Notes: generated by a model from the letters alone, not told the origin. Counted from the first letter of the stretch, positions 16,641-25,255 are shown. The stretch: 64,000 nt of DNA from JAFAHD01 sp963772515 (GCA_963772515.1 CAVYXC010000002.1:496001-560000); one strand, 5' to 3'. A program made the numbers and translations.

Positions 16641-19600
16641 CCACCTGCTCCAGCGCCAGCGAGAGCAGGTTCGAAACGCCGGGCTCACCCATGGTGACCC
16701 CGTAGATGCGGTCCGCGAGCGTCATTGTCGCTTTGTTGTGGGTGATGATGACGATCTGCGCGCGATTGGCGAATTCTGCGAGCACGGAGCCAAAGCGGCC
16801 GATGTTGGCTTCATCGAGCGCGGCGTCGATCTCGTCGAAGATGTAAAACGGGCTCGGCCGGACGCGCAGGATGGCGAAGATGAGCGCCACCGCGGTGAGC
16901 GCGCGCTCGCCGCCGGACAAGGCGTTGAGGCTTTGCATCTTCTTGCCGGGCGGCTGCGCGGCGATCTCGACGCCCGCTTGGGCAGGATCGTCGGACTGTT
17001 CGAGCCAGATCTTGCCGACGCCGCCGGCGAACAGCCGGGAGAACATCTCGGAGAACGCAGCTGACACTTTTTCGAAAACCGCGTTGAACTGGCGTACCGA
17101 CTCGGCGTCGATCTCCGCGATGACCGCCAGGATGCTGGCGCGCGCGTGCTCGAGGTCCGTGAGCTGTCCGCGCAGGAAATCGCGCCGCTCGAGCAGCGCG
17201 GCGTGATCCTCGAGCGCGTTGAGGTTGACGCCGCCAAGACGCGCCAGCTCTTCGCGCAATCGCCGGATGTCGGCATCCGCGTCGCCCTCGTATGTCGCAT
17301 AGCGCGCCGCGACATCGTCGCATTCCTCCGGCGTGGCCGGATTCTGCGCGAATTGCTGCTGCAGGACGGACAGCTCCGCATCGATCTCAGCGAGGCGGAT
17401 GCGTTGGCGGTCGAGCTCGAGCGAGCGCTCTTTCGTCTGCGATTGTTCGGCGTTGAGCTGTTCTTCGAACTCGCGCACGGCCGCGCCGGAGACATCGCGT
17501 TTCGCGCGCAGCTCCTGGGCGTCGCGTTCGGCGCCCAGCAGCGTAGCGTCGGCGACGGCGCGCGCTTCGAGCACCGAAGCCAGTTCGCGTTGGGCCTGCT
17601 CGCGTTTGTCGCGCGCCGCCGCGAGGGTTTCGATGCGGGCAGCGTGGGCTTCGCGCCGCTCGATCACGTGTGCGCGCGCACGCTCGACGTCGTCGCCCGC
17701 CTGTGCGACGCGCTCGACCAAGGCCGCGGCTGCGGCAGCGGCGTCGCGATGGCGATCGCGCAACTCGTTGAGGCTCTTTTGCAGATCGTCGGAGGCATGG
17801 GCGGCGTCTTGCCGCTCGGCCTCGACGGCGCCGACGGCCGCCCGGCCGGCGCTGTTGCGCTCGTCATGCTGGCGCCATTGCGCGTCGATGTTCTCGAGCG
17901 CGACGCGGGTCTCGCCGAATTCCTTTTCAAGCGCTTCGATGCTGCGCTCGAGTCCGGAGCTCTGAGCGGCGGCTCGCTCGACCGACACCAGCGCGTCGTG
18001 CTTGCGGGCCTGCGCTTCGTTGCGCCGGACGCCGGCTTGTTCTGCTTCGGCCGACGCTTTGTCGAACGCGGCGCGCGCATGCGCGAGAGCTGCTTCGCTG
18101 CGTTCCGCCGTGGCCCGGGCGGCCGAGAGCGAGCGTTCGAGTTCGGCGATCGCCGCGCGGCGCGCCAGCGGCCCGCGGTCGTCGTCGCGGCTCCCGCCGG
18201 TCAACGACGCATTGCGCGCGACTTCGCCGGCGAGCGTCACCACGGTCGCGTGCGCGAACTCGCGAGCGAGTCGCTGCGCCGTGCGCAGCGAGTCCACGAC
18301 GATGACGCCCGCGAGCGCGTAGTCCACCGCTGGGCGGACGTCGTCGGCGCAGCGCACCAGATCTCGGGCCTGGCCGATGACGCCGTCGCGTTGGCCGACG
18401 TCGACTAGCAGCGGCAGTTCCTGTTGCCCGACGGCGTCGAGTGGCAGGAACGTGGCTCGTCCGCCTCCGCCTTTCTTCAGATGTTCGATGGCGGCGTTCG
18501 CATGCGCACCGGTGCGCGTGACCAGCGCATGTGCGGCCGGACCCAAGGCGACGTCGATCGCCTGCGCGTATGCCGCATCGGTGTCGATGCGCTCGGCGAC
18601 GACGCCGAGGATTCCGTGCAACGCGCCCGCCGCGGCGGCGTCGAGCACCGCGCGGACGCCCGACGGCATGTCGTGCCTCCCAGTCGCCAGATCTGCGAGC
18701 GCCCGCATGCGGGCGTCGGCCTCGACGGCCGCCGCGCGCTTGCGCTCCAGATCGGCGCGTGCGTCTTCGAGTGCAACGCCGGCCGCCTCGCGGGCGCTTG
18801 CTGCGCGCGCGATGTCGGCAGTTGCCCGCTCGACCGCCCGGTCCAGCTCCGCGAACGCCTCTTTGAGTCCTTGCGAACGCTTTTTCTCGGACGCCAGTTT
18901 TTCGCGCGCGGCGTTCAGTTCGTCATCGAGACGGCGCGCAGCATTGCTCAGCCGTTCTTTGTGGGTGAGATGCGCCTGGGTCGCCGCGTCCGCTTCAGCC
19001 GCGGTCGCCGCCATCGCAGCGCGCCGGTCCTCGACCGTTCGCAAGGCCGCGTATGCACGGTCCCATTGCGCGGCGGCGCTGCGCTCGGCCGTCGCGCGCG
19101 CTTCGACCGCGCGCATCGCTTCATCGCGTTCGGCACGCGTCTGCGCGAGCGCCGACACCAATGCCGCCACTTGGGCTTCAGCGGCCGCGACGTCGCGGGC
19201 CGCTGTGTCGACTTCGCGTTCCAGCGCTTCCACGCGACGGCCGCTCTCGTCGACGTGCGCCTGCGCCGTGGCTTGCGCGGAGGCAGCGGCCTGCACGGTG
19301 GTCGCCGCTTGGGCATGCGCTGCGTTGCGCTCGTCGAGCGCAAGCGTGGATTGGTACTCTTCGTGGCGCGCCTTGACCAAGCGCGCCTCCAGCGCGGCGC
19401 GCCGCGCGTCAACGGCAGCGCGCTCGATCTCCTGCGCGCGCACGGCCTCGCTCAGACCGCTGCGCTCCTCGCGCCGCGATTGTGTGTTGCGGACGAACGA
19501 CAGGATTTCGAGGTCGCGCACGCGCTGCACGACCTTCTGGTGACGCTTGGCCCGGCGCACCTGTTGCTCGATGGCAGGCACCTGGCGCTCGAGCTCCACG

Positions 19601-20241
19601 AGCAGATCGTTGATGCGCAGCGCGTTGGCGTCGGTCTGCTCGAGACGGCGCTGTGCCTCGTGCTTGCGGGCCTGATACTTGCTCGTGCCGGCGACCTCTT
19701 CGAAGACTTCGCGCCGCGCGATCGGCTTGGCGGAGAGAATCCCGTCGATTTCGCCCTGCGAGATGATGGCCGACGCGTCTGGACCTAGCCCGGTGCCGAG
19801 CAGCAGGTCCATGATGTCGCGCAGCCGGACCTGCGACTTGTTGAGGAAGTACTCGCCCTCACCGTTGCGATAGACGCGCCGCGTGACGGCGATCTCGCCG
19901 AACGGCGTGGGCAGCGCGCCGTCGCTGTTGTCGAACGTCAGCGTGACTTCGGACATGCCCAGCGAACGGCGGCGATTGTTGCCGGCGAAGATCACGTCGT
20001 CCATCCGCCCGCCGCGCAGCTGTTTCGCGCTCTGCTCGCCCAAGGTCCAACGCACGGCGTCGACCAGGTTCGATTTGCCTGAGCCGTTGGGTCCCACGAT
20101 CGCGGAGATACCCGGTTCGAAGACGAGGCGCGTCCGCTCTGCGAACGTCTTGAAACCGAAGAGATCGATACTCTTAAGGTAGATTGACGGTTTGCCTCGT
20201 AAGTTTCCTAAGGGCCTGGGCGGCGGCCTCGGCCTGCGCAA
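16633..20241 (-). CDS. smc: Chromosome segregation ATPase SMC
   Basis: Condensin subunit of 1183-1202 aa. Walker A GPNGSGKSNLVDAVRWTLGE is near the N-terminus, two long coiled coils flank a hinge (around DMPSGVRAVLDAAAAGALHG), the signature LNALSGGERALTAVALIFAI is near residue 1100 and Walker B FYIFDEIDAALDEAN soon after. The family normally begins M-YLKxxxLxGFK; here that position is ATC (20182-20184, IYLKSIDLFGFKTFAERT), preceded by GAGG about 10 nt upstream. The nearest ordinary start is TTG 20241, used for these coordinates, which adds 19 Arg/Pro-rich residues read from the rnc overlap. Both starts are possible. The ScpA/ScpB partners are not in the window. Confidence 0.95.
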   Translation of the reverse strand: MRRPRPPPRPLGNLRGKPSIYLKSIDLFGFKTFAERTRLVFEPGISAIVGPNGSGKSNLVDAVRWTLGEQSAKQLRGGRMDDVIFAGNNRRRSLGMSEVTLTFDNSDGALPTPFGEIAVTRRVYRNGEGEYFLNKSQVRLRDIMDLLLGTGLGPDASAIISQGEIDGILSAKPIARREVFEEVAGTSKYQARKHEAQRRLEQTDANALRINDLLVELERQVPAIEQQVRRAKRHQKVVQRVRDLEILSFVRNTQSRREERSGLSEAVRAQEIERAAVDARRAALEARLVKARHEEYQSTLALDERNAAHAQAATTVQAAASAQATAQAHVDESGRRVEALEREVDTAARDVAAAEAQVAALVSALAQTRAERDEAMRAVEARATAERSAAAQWDRAYAALRTVEDRRAAMAATAAEADAATQAHLTHKERLSNAARRLDDELNAAREKLASEKKRSQGLKEAFAELDRAVERATADIARAASAREAAGVALEDARADLERKRAAAVEADARMRALADLATGRHDMPSGVRAVLDAAAAGALHGILGVVAERIDTDAAYAQAIDVALGPAAHALVTRTGAHANAAIEHLKKGGGGRATFLPLDAVGQQELPLLVDVGQRDGVIGQARDLVRCADDVRPAVDYALAGVIVVDSLRTAQRLAREFAHATVVTLAGEVARNASLTGGSRDDDRGPLARRAAIAELERSLSAARATAERSEAALAHARAAFDKASAEAEQAGVRRNEAQARKHDALVSVERAAAQSSGLERSIEALEKEFGETRVALENIDAQWRQHDERNSAGRAAVGAVEAERQDAAHASDDLQKSLNELRDRHRDAAAAAAALVERVAQAGDDVERARAHVIERREAHAARIETLAAARDKREQAQRELASVLEARAVADATLLGAERDAQELRAKRDVSGAAVREFEEQLNAEQSQTKERSLELDRQRIRLAEIDAELSVLQQQFAQNPATPEECDDVAARYATYEGDADADIRRLREELARLGGVNLNALEDHAALLERRDFLRGQLTDLEHARASILAVIAEIDAESVRQFNAVFEKVSAAFSEMFSRLFAGGVGKIWLEQSDDPAQAGVEIAAQPPGKKMQSLNALSGGERALTAVALIFAILRVRPSPFYIFDEIDAALDEANIGRFGSVLAEFANRAQIVIITHNKATMTLADRIYGVTMGEPGVSNLLSLALEQVGA

Positions 20242-20899
20242 GCTTCTTCGTCGGACCCGTGCCGGTTCCCACTACGCCCCCAGCGGACACGTGCGCAGTG
20301 AAGACGCGAGCGTGCGCTGGGCCGCTTTCGCCTTCAAACGTGTAGCGCGGCGGCTGTTTGAACCTGGCCTGCGTGAGCTCTTGCAAAGCGGTGCGCGGAT
20401 CGATGCGCGCCGCGTCGTCGGCGTGCGCGAGATGTGCGCGCTCGACGAAGCGCGCCGCAGCGTCGTAACCCTCGCACACCAGCACCGCGCCGACCAATGC
20501 CTCGAATGCGCCGGCTAAGATGGAAGGACGTCGCTCGCCGTGACCGGCGGCTTCGCCCTTTCCAAGGCGCAGCAACGGACCAAATCCGAGCCGGGCCGCG
20601 GTCTTCGCGAGCGCCGGCCCGGAGACGAGTGCTTGCCGGCGGCGCGACAGCCGCCCCTCGGGTTCGTTCGGGTGGCGCGAATAGAGCCACGCCGATGCCG
20701 CCAACCCGACGACCGCGTCGCCCAGGAACTCGAGTCTCTCGTTCGCGGAGAGCCCGCGGCGATCGCCGCGCTCGAACGCATACGAGTCGTGCGTGAGCGC
20801 GGTGTCGAGCAGTTCGCACTCGCCGCTCGCGGCCGACTTGAGGCCGAGCCCCTTGCCGAAGGCGCGCAGCGTCTTGCGCCGCGCGAGGCCCTGCGACAA
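20174..20899 (-). CDS. rnc: Ribonuclease III
   Basis: Double-strand-specific RNase for rRNA and mRNA processing, 241 aa. The catalytic signature NERLEFLGDAVVGLAASAW is near residue 53, the second acidic cluster ILAGAFEALVGAVLV near residue 127, and a C-terminal dsRNA-binding domain begins around residue 165 (DPRTALQELTQARFKQPPRY) and ends with TGPTKKLAQAEAAAQALRKL. The start is TTG 20899, directly abutting the fabF stop. Its 3' end overlaps smc. fabF-rnc-smc is a familiar order in many bacteria. Confidence 0.95.
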   Translation of the reverse strand: MSQGLARRKTLRAFGKGLGLKSAASGECELLDTALTHDSYAFERGDRRGLSANERLEFLGDAVVGLAASAWLYSRHPNEPEGRLSRRRQALVSGPALAKTAARLGFGPLLRLGKGEAAGHGERRPSILAGAFEALVGAVLVCEGYDAAARFVERAHLAHADDAARIDPRTALQELTQARFKQPPRYTFEGESGPAHARVFTAHVSAGGVVGTGTGPTKKLAQAEAAAQALRKLTRQTVNLP

Positions 20900-22150
20900 T
20901 CAGCTCTCCGCGAACCGGCGGAAGACGATGACCGCGTTGTGACCGCCGAATCCGAACGAATTCGACATCGCGATGTCCACGGTCGCCTTGCGCGCGACGT
21001 TCGGCACGCAATCGAGGTCGCATTGCGGATCGACGTGATGGTAATTGATGGTCGGCGGGATCAGGCCGTCGCGGATCGTCAACACCGTGCAGATGCCTTC
21101 GAGCGCACCAGCCGCCCCCAGCGCATGGCCGAACATCGACTTGTTCGAGCTCACGGCCAGCGTCTTGGCCCGCTCTCCGAACACCCGATGGATCGCTTGG
21201 GTCTCGGCGATGTCGCCCAGATCGGTCGAGGTCGCGTGTGCGTTGATATAGTCGACTTCCGACGGCTCGATGCCGGCGTCGCGCAGCGCGCGCTGCATCG
21301 CCAGCGTCACTCCGCGCGCGTCCGGGTCGGGCTGTACCATATGGTAGGCGTCCGACGACTTGCCGTACCCGACGAGCTCGGCATAGATGCGCGCATCGCG
21401 GCGCCGCGCGTGCTCCAGCTCCTCGATCATGAGCGCTCCGCCGCCCTCGGCCATAACGAAACCATCACGCTCTTTGTCGAACGGCCGGCTCGCGGTCGCG
21501 GGCGAATCGTTGCGCGTGGAAAGGGCGCGCATAGCGCAAAAACCGGCCACTGCAAGCGGTGAGATCGGGGCTTCTGAGCCCCCGCAGATCATGGCGTCGG
21601 CCTCGCCCAGCTGCACCGCGCGGTAGGCTTCGCCGATGGCATTGTTCGATGACGCGCACGCCGACACCGCGGTGAACGTCGGCCCGCGCACCCCCATGTT
21701 CATCGAGATCAGGCCGGGCGCGATGTTCGAGATGAGCATGGGGATGAAAAACGGCGACAGCCGGTCCGCGCTCTGCTCGAGCATGACCTTGTGCTGGTTC
21801 TCGATGGTGATGATGCCGCCGATCCCCGAGCCCATGATCACGCCGATGTCATCTCGGTTGTCGTCGGTGATGTGCAGACCCGAATCCGCCAGCGCCTCTT
21901 TGGCGGCGATGATCGCGAACTGCGCGAACCGGTCGGCCTTACGCGCCTCTTTCTTGCCCATCAAGGCCGGGGCGTCGAAGTTGCGCACCTCGGCGGCGAA
22001 GCGCGTCGGCAGGTGCGAAGCGTCGAACGATGTGATGTCGCCGACGCCGCTCTTGCCTGCGATGACGTTGGACCAGAACTCAGAAACGCTGTTGCCGAGC
22101 GGCGTGACCGCGCCGAGTCCGGTGACGACGACGCGTCTCGAAGGTCGCAT
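20900..22150 (-). CDS. fabF: 3-oxoacyl-[acyl-carrier-protein] synthase II
   Basis: Condensing enzyme of fatty-acid elongation, 416 aa, starting MRPSRRVVVTGLGAVTPLGN at ATG 22150. The active-site Cys is in TAVSACASSNNAIGEAY, and the catalytic His residues are in NAHATSTDLGDIAE and NKSMFGHALGAAGALEG. The C-terminal GFGGHNAVIVF is typical. acpP, usually just upstream, is absent. The longer open frame to 22342 runs into the intergenic region and has no domain support. It is the first gene of the fabF-rnc-smc-purH string. Confidence 0.95.
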   Translation of the reverse strand: MRPSRRVVVTGLGAVTPLGNSVSEFWSNVIAGKSGVGDITSFDASHLPTRFAAEVRNFDAPALMGKKEARKADRFAQFAIIAAKEALADSGLHITDDNRDDIGVIMGSGIGGIITIENQHKVMLEQSADRLSPFFIPMLISNIAPGLISMNMGVRGPTFTAVSACASSNNAIGEAYRAVQLGEADAMICGGSEAPISPLAVAGFCAMRALSTRNDSPATASRPFDKERDGFVMAEGGGALMIEELEHARRRDARIYAELVGYGKSSDAYHMVQPDPDARGVTLAMQRALRDAGIEPSEVDYINAHATSTDLGDIAETQAIHRVFGERAKTLAVSSNKSMFGHALGAAGALEGICTVLTIRDGLIPPTINYHHVDPQCDLDCVPNVARKATVDIAMSNSFGFGGHNAVIVFRRFAES

Positions 22151-22387
22151 AGGGTGTACAGTATGAGTTGTGCCCGCATATCTCTCCTGCCCGGCGCGTG
22201 CGGAGCGAAAAGGGGAACGCTGCGTTGAAACGAACACACACTGCGTGGGCCAGTCGTGACCCCGTACCCTCCGGCATCGTGCATAACCGCGCGGCTCCGC
22301 ACCGGCGGAACAGACTAGGTAGATCATAGCGGCGTACAGCAACGCCCCGCGAGCACCGGAAGTTCAGAGGGAGGTGACCTGCGCACC

Positions 22388-22438
22388 GTGGCCAAGAAAA
22401 AAGCTAAGAAGAAAGCAACGAAAAAGAAAAAGCACTAA
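22388..22438 (+). CDS. Lysine-rich 16-residue mini-protein
   Basis: Mini-gene too short for usual callers. GTG 22388 is followed by 15 codons and TAA, giving a peptide of mostly Lys with a few Ala and one Thr, ending in His (MAKKKAKKKATKKKKH). An excellent Shine-Dalgarno, GGAGGTGA at 22371-22378, lies 9 nt before the start, and a rho-independent terminator follows 31 nt after the stop. No gene overlaps it. A strong ribosome-binding site, AAA/AAG-only lysine codons in a GC-rich genome, and a private terminator argue that it is expressed. The composition resembles tails of histone H1-like or ribosomal proteins, so nucleic-acid binding is a guess. A translated leader or attenuator is the alternative. 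Confidence 0.55.
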   Translation: MAKKKAKKKATKKKKH

Positions 22439-22469
22439 CGCGTTAACGTTCGCGTTCTAGAAGCATTGA

Positions 22470-22500
22470 GGGGTGCCGCACCAGGCGGCGCCCCTTCTTT
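22470..22500 (+). terminator. Rho-independent terminator of the lysine-rich mini-gene
   Basis: GGGGTGCCGC (22470-22479) pairs with GCGGCGCCCC (22485-22494), 10 bp including one G-U, around a 5-nt loop, followed by TTCTTT. It ends just before the ATG of the downstream PLP-enzyme gene (22518), so it separates the two units or acts as an attenuator for the second. Confidence 0.75.
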
Positions 22501-22517
22501 ACGCCAAGCCGTCGTCG

Positions 22518-23699
22518 ATGGCTCAGCCCGGCGACGGTTTTGGCACCCGCAGCGTCCACGACGCCCGCGCCGGCACGCCCGCCAACGCCCCCGCGCGCAC
22601 GCCCATCTATCAGTCAGCCGGTTGGACGTTCGCCGACCTCGGCCAGGTCGATGCGATCTACGAGCGGCGTATTGCCGGCGCGATCTACGGTTCAGACGGC
22701 AATCCCAATCTCATCGCGCTCGAAGCGCAGATCGCCTCGCTCGAGAGCGCGCCGGACGCGCTCGTCACCTCGGCGGGGATGGCCGCATTTGCAGCGACGT
22801 TCATGGCGATGTTACGCAGCGGCGATCGCGTGGTCGAGGCGCGCGAGGTGTACGGCAACACGCTGCGCCTGCTGGGCGATTTCGAGCGTTTCGGCGTGAG
22901 CGCCGTCCGCGTCGACGCCACGGATGCCTCCGCCGTCGAAACCGCGCTTGCGGGTGGTGCGCGACTGCTCGTCGTCGAGACGATCTCGAATCCCCGTCTG
23001 CGCGTGGCCGACATCCCATCGCTCGCGCAAGCAGCGCACCGAGCCGGCGCAGCGCTGCTCGTCGACAATACTTTTGCGACTCCATATCACTGCGCGCCGC
23101 TCGTGTTGGGCGCGGACCTTGCGATGGAAAGCGGCACTAAGTTCCTCGGCGGCCACCATGACGTGGTCATCGGAACGCTGGCCGGGTCGCGCGAATTGCT
23201 CGCGCCGATCCGCACCTTCGCCGTGCGCGCGGGCATGGTACCGGGGGCGTTTGACGCGTGGCTGACCGAGCGCTCGATCGAGACGCTCGCCGTGCGCATG
23301 GCACGCGGCGCCGAATCCGCCCTCGCGCTTGCGCGCTGGCTGGCGGGTCACCCGAAGGTGCGTCGCGTGCACTACCCCGGATTGACGCAGCACCCGGATC
23401 ACGCGATCGCGCAGCGCGTATTGGAGCGCGGCTTCGGTTCGATGGTCTCGTTCGAGATCGACGGTGGTGCAGCAGCGGTTGACCGCCTGTTGGCGGGGCT
23501 CGCGCGCATCAAGCTCGTCTTGAGCCTCGGCGGCACGGCGACGACCCTGTCGCATCCGGCGAAGTCATCGCATCGGGCGCTCACGCAGGAGCACCGCGAC
23601 GAGTTGGGCCTGCATGACGGTTTTCTGCGGATGTCTGTCGGCATCGAAGACGTCGCCGACATCCAGACGGATCTTGCGCGCGGTCTGGACGCGCTTTAA
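22518..23699 (+). CDS. Cys/Met metabolism PLP-dependent enzyme (cystathionine gamma-synthase/lyase, methionine gamma-lyase type)
   Basis: Fold-type I PLP enzyme of 393 aa acting on sulphur amino acids or O-acyl-homoserine, cytosolic. The pattern is that of PF01053: GTRSVHDAR near the N-terminus, the tyrosine loop IYGSDGNPN, the PLP-ring region ALVTSAGMAAFAATFMAML, the aspartate VDNTFATPY, and the Schiff-base lysine in AMESGTKFLGGHHDVVIG (Lys near 207). The C-terminal LGGTATTLSHPAKSSH and RMSVGIEDVADI are conserved. ATG 22518 is the first start after the upstream terminator. Which of the related reactions it performs cannot be decided. No sulphur-metabolism neighbours. Confidence 0.88.
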   Translation: MAQPGDGFGTRSVHDARAGTPANAPARTPIYQSAGWTFADLGQVDAIYERRIAGAIYGSDGNPNLIALEAQIASLESAPDALVTSAGMAAFAATFMAMLRSGDRVVEAREVYGNTLRLLGDFERFGVSAVRVDATDASAVETALAGGARLLVVETISNPRLRVADIPSLAQAAHRAGAALLVDNTFATPYHCAPLVLGADLAMESGTKFLGGHHDVVIGTLAGSRELLAPIRTFAVRAGMVPGAFDAWLTERSIETLAVRMARGAESALALARWLAGHPKVRRVHYPGLTQHPDHAIAQRVLERGFGSMVSFEIDGGAAAVDRLLAGLARIKLVLSLGGTATTLSHPAKSSHRALTQEHRDELGLHDGFLRMSVGIEDVADIQTDLARGLDAL

Positions 23700-23738
23700 A
23701 AAGAAAAGCTAAGGGCGCCGGCGGTGGTCGCCCTTAGC
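23699..23738 (-). terminator. Rho-independent terminator downstream of GWG peptide A
   Basis: On the minus strand a perfect 10-bp stem GCTAAGGGCG/CGCCCTTAGC (23729-23738 with 23708-23717, 11-nt loop) is followed by TTTTCTTTTT. It lies 13 nt after the stop of the small peptide gene at 23751, giving that gene its own 3' end. Read on the plus strand it lacks a U-run after the stem. Confidence 0.8.
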
Positions 23739-23750
23739 GCGAGGGCCGCA

Positions 23751-23891
23751 TTAGAGCTTCGGACCCCAACCCCGGAAGATCGACGTGTCGGGACCGCGCC
23801 GCACGTGCACCAGGGTCGAGCGGTTGTCCAGCAAGTCGTTCTCAAGCTCTTCCTCATCCTGCGGGATGTAGTCGTTCTTCTTGGCGTTCAT
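23751..23891 (-). CDS. Small peptide A with C-terminal IFRGWG motif
   Basis: 46-residue peptide from ATG 23891 to TAA 23751. It opens MNAKKNDYIPQ, has an acidic middle (DEEELENDLLDN) and ends GPDTSIFRGWGPKL. AAAGGA lies about 11 nt before the start and a strong terminator follows the stop. The last 23 residues align without gaps with those of peptide B (25051-25188): R, L, V, G, T, I, F, G, W and G are shared (10 of 23) with several conservative changes, and both start MN-x-(K/R)-(K/R)-N. No signal peptide or membrane segment. An acidic leader-like half followed by a conserved tail fits a secreted or modified peptide precursor, but no maturation enzyme is nearby. Function unknown. Confidence 0.7.
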   Translation of the reverse strand: MNAKKNDYIPQDEEELENDLLDNRSTLVHVRRGPDTSIFRGWGPKL

Positions 23892-24045
23892 TTCGATCTG
23901 CGTCCTTTCATGGTCGGCAGGCGAGGGCGGCGTGTGTCGTGCCCTTCGCTGACCTTATGGTACGCGGACCGCAGGGGTGCCCGAATCGGTACAAGCACGG
24001 GTACTCACGGCCGGAGGGTACGGAGAATGCCGGTCTGGGTCTACC

Positions 24046-24986
24046 TTAGCCGTGACACGCTTGCGTCCCGGAATCCGTGAACGTCGAGCCCGGCTCCGGT
24101 ATGAAGCGCCAGTCAAAGGAATGCGGATGGAGCGTGACTGCCAGGATGCCGTAGGTCTGGCCGTTGGTCACCTGGCTGTTGGGTTCGAGCCGCCCGATCT
24201 TATAGTGGCTGCGTCCACCGGTTCCAGCGACGATCTCAGTGATGCCGTGCACGGGATCGGGCTGCGCGTCCGGCGTCTGCGGAGCGAAACGCTCGTAGTC
24301 GTGGTCGTGCCCGCCGAGCACGAGATCCGCATGCGCGGCATAGAGCGCGCGCCACAACGCGTCGTAGGCCGGATCGCTGTGATGGACTGCGCCCGACGAG
24401 AAGCGCGGCTGGTGCCAGTACGCCAGCGTGCACGCGGCGTGGTTCGCGGCCAGGTCCGCGGTCAACCATTGGACTTGCGGGGAATCGGCGCCGCACCCGC
24501 CGATCGCGTTGCAGTTGCCGTTCAAGGCGATGAGATGCCAGCCCCCAAGATCGAAGCTATAGTAGCCGCGTCGCGGGTCACCGGCGAGCGAACCGAAATA
24601 GGCGAAGTACCCGCCGCGTTCGGCGTGTGATACTCGTGATTGCCCGGTGCCGGGTGGGTGATGCTCTTAAAAGCGCCCCACGACTTGTCGTAACCTGCGT
24701 TGAACTGAGCCAGCGCGCCGTCCGCGTATTGTTCGTCGCCCAGCGCGAGCACGGCCGCCGGATGCAGCTGCGCGATAAGCTTCGCGGTCGCATCCATATG
24801 GCATGTGTTCGGCCCGCTTTCATCACCCGCCGGCGTGGCGGTCGTCGGCAAGAGATCGCAAGCGATGTCGCCTGCAGCCGCGATCACGGTGGCTGCGCCG
24901 GTGGTCTGGGCAGTGGAGGCCGCGGTGAGCGCGACAGTGGCAAGAAGAACGCCAAGCCTCGCCACGATCATCGTTTTCATTCTCAT
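24046..24986 (-). pseudogene. Secreted calcineurin-like metallophosphatase, frameshifted
   Basis: Phosphoesterase of the purple-acid-phosphatase-like group, about 310 residues if restored. It has an N-terminal signal peptide (MRMKTMIVARLGVLLATVAL then ASTAQ). Metal-ligand motifs in order are AAAGDIACD, ALGDEQYADG, GNHEYHTP, then after the frame change AYWHQPRF and GGHDHDYERF. The first frame (24986 down) loses homology at about 24611, in a GGGTAC run where one extra G would restore NAAG-YFAYFGSLAGDP and then GYYSFDLGGWHLIALNGNC. The second part reads in the other frame to the stop at 24046. All catalytic motifs are present, so either a recent mutation or a one-base sequence error is likely. 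It lies between the two GWG peptide genes on the same strand. Confidence 0.75.
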
Positions 24987-25050
24987 GGCGGATTGGCTTG
25001 GCGTCCGGACTGATGGCGGTCCTTCGACCGGCGATTAACGCTGCTTAACC

Positions 25051-25188
25051 TTAGATCCTAACGCCCCAGCCGCCGAAGATGGCGGTGAAGAAGCCGTTTG
25101 GGCTGCGCACCAGTTCGGTGCGGGTCGTAGGAAGCTCGTAGTCGCCGTGTGCGAGGCCGATCAGATGTGAGTTGCGACGGGGATTCAT
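25051..25188 (-). CDS. Small peptide B with C-terminal IFGGWG motif
   Basis: 45-residue peptide, ATG 25188 to TAA 25051: MNPRRNSHLIGLAHGDYELP, then TTRTELVRSPN, ending GFFTAIFGGWGVRI. Its last 23 residues match peptide A (23751-23891) without gaps. GGAG lies four nt and AAAGG twelve nt before the start, and a near-consensus sigma70-type promoter sits 39-67 nt upstream. The metallophosphatase gene begins 64 bp downstream, so the two are probably cotranscribed. Divergent from the CGNR-type regulator. No signal peptide. Function unknown; candidates are a peptide signal, a bacteriocin-like product or a small regulatory subunit. Confidence 0.72.
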   Translation of the reverse strand: MNPRRNSHLIGLAHGDYELPTTRTELVRSPNGFFTAIFGGWGVRI

Positions 25189-25226
25189 GGTGCTCCAGCC
25201 TTTCTTTGTCGTCTGTCTGCACTGAC

Positions 25227-25255
25227 ATCATAATACGCAGCACGTAACCTGTCAA
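25227..25255 (-). promoter_or_regulatory. Strong sigma70-type promoter of GWG peptide B
   Basis: On the minus strand, TTGACA (25255-25250), a 17-nt spacer and TATGAT (25232-25227). It is six of six and five of six to consensus, and predicts a start near 25220 and a leader of about 32 nt with a ribosome-binding site. The -35 overlaps a 12-bp repeat (25245-25256) that recurs in the divergent promoter. Confidence 0.75.

Noticed and set aside
17146..18408. 420-codon plus-strand frame within smc
   Set aside because: Shadow of the smc coiled coil; compositional bias only.
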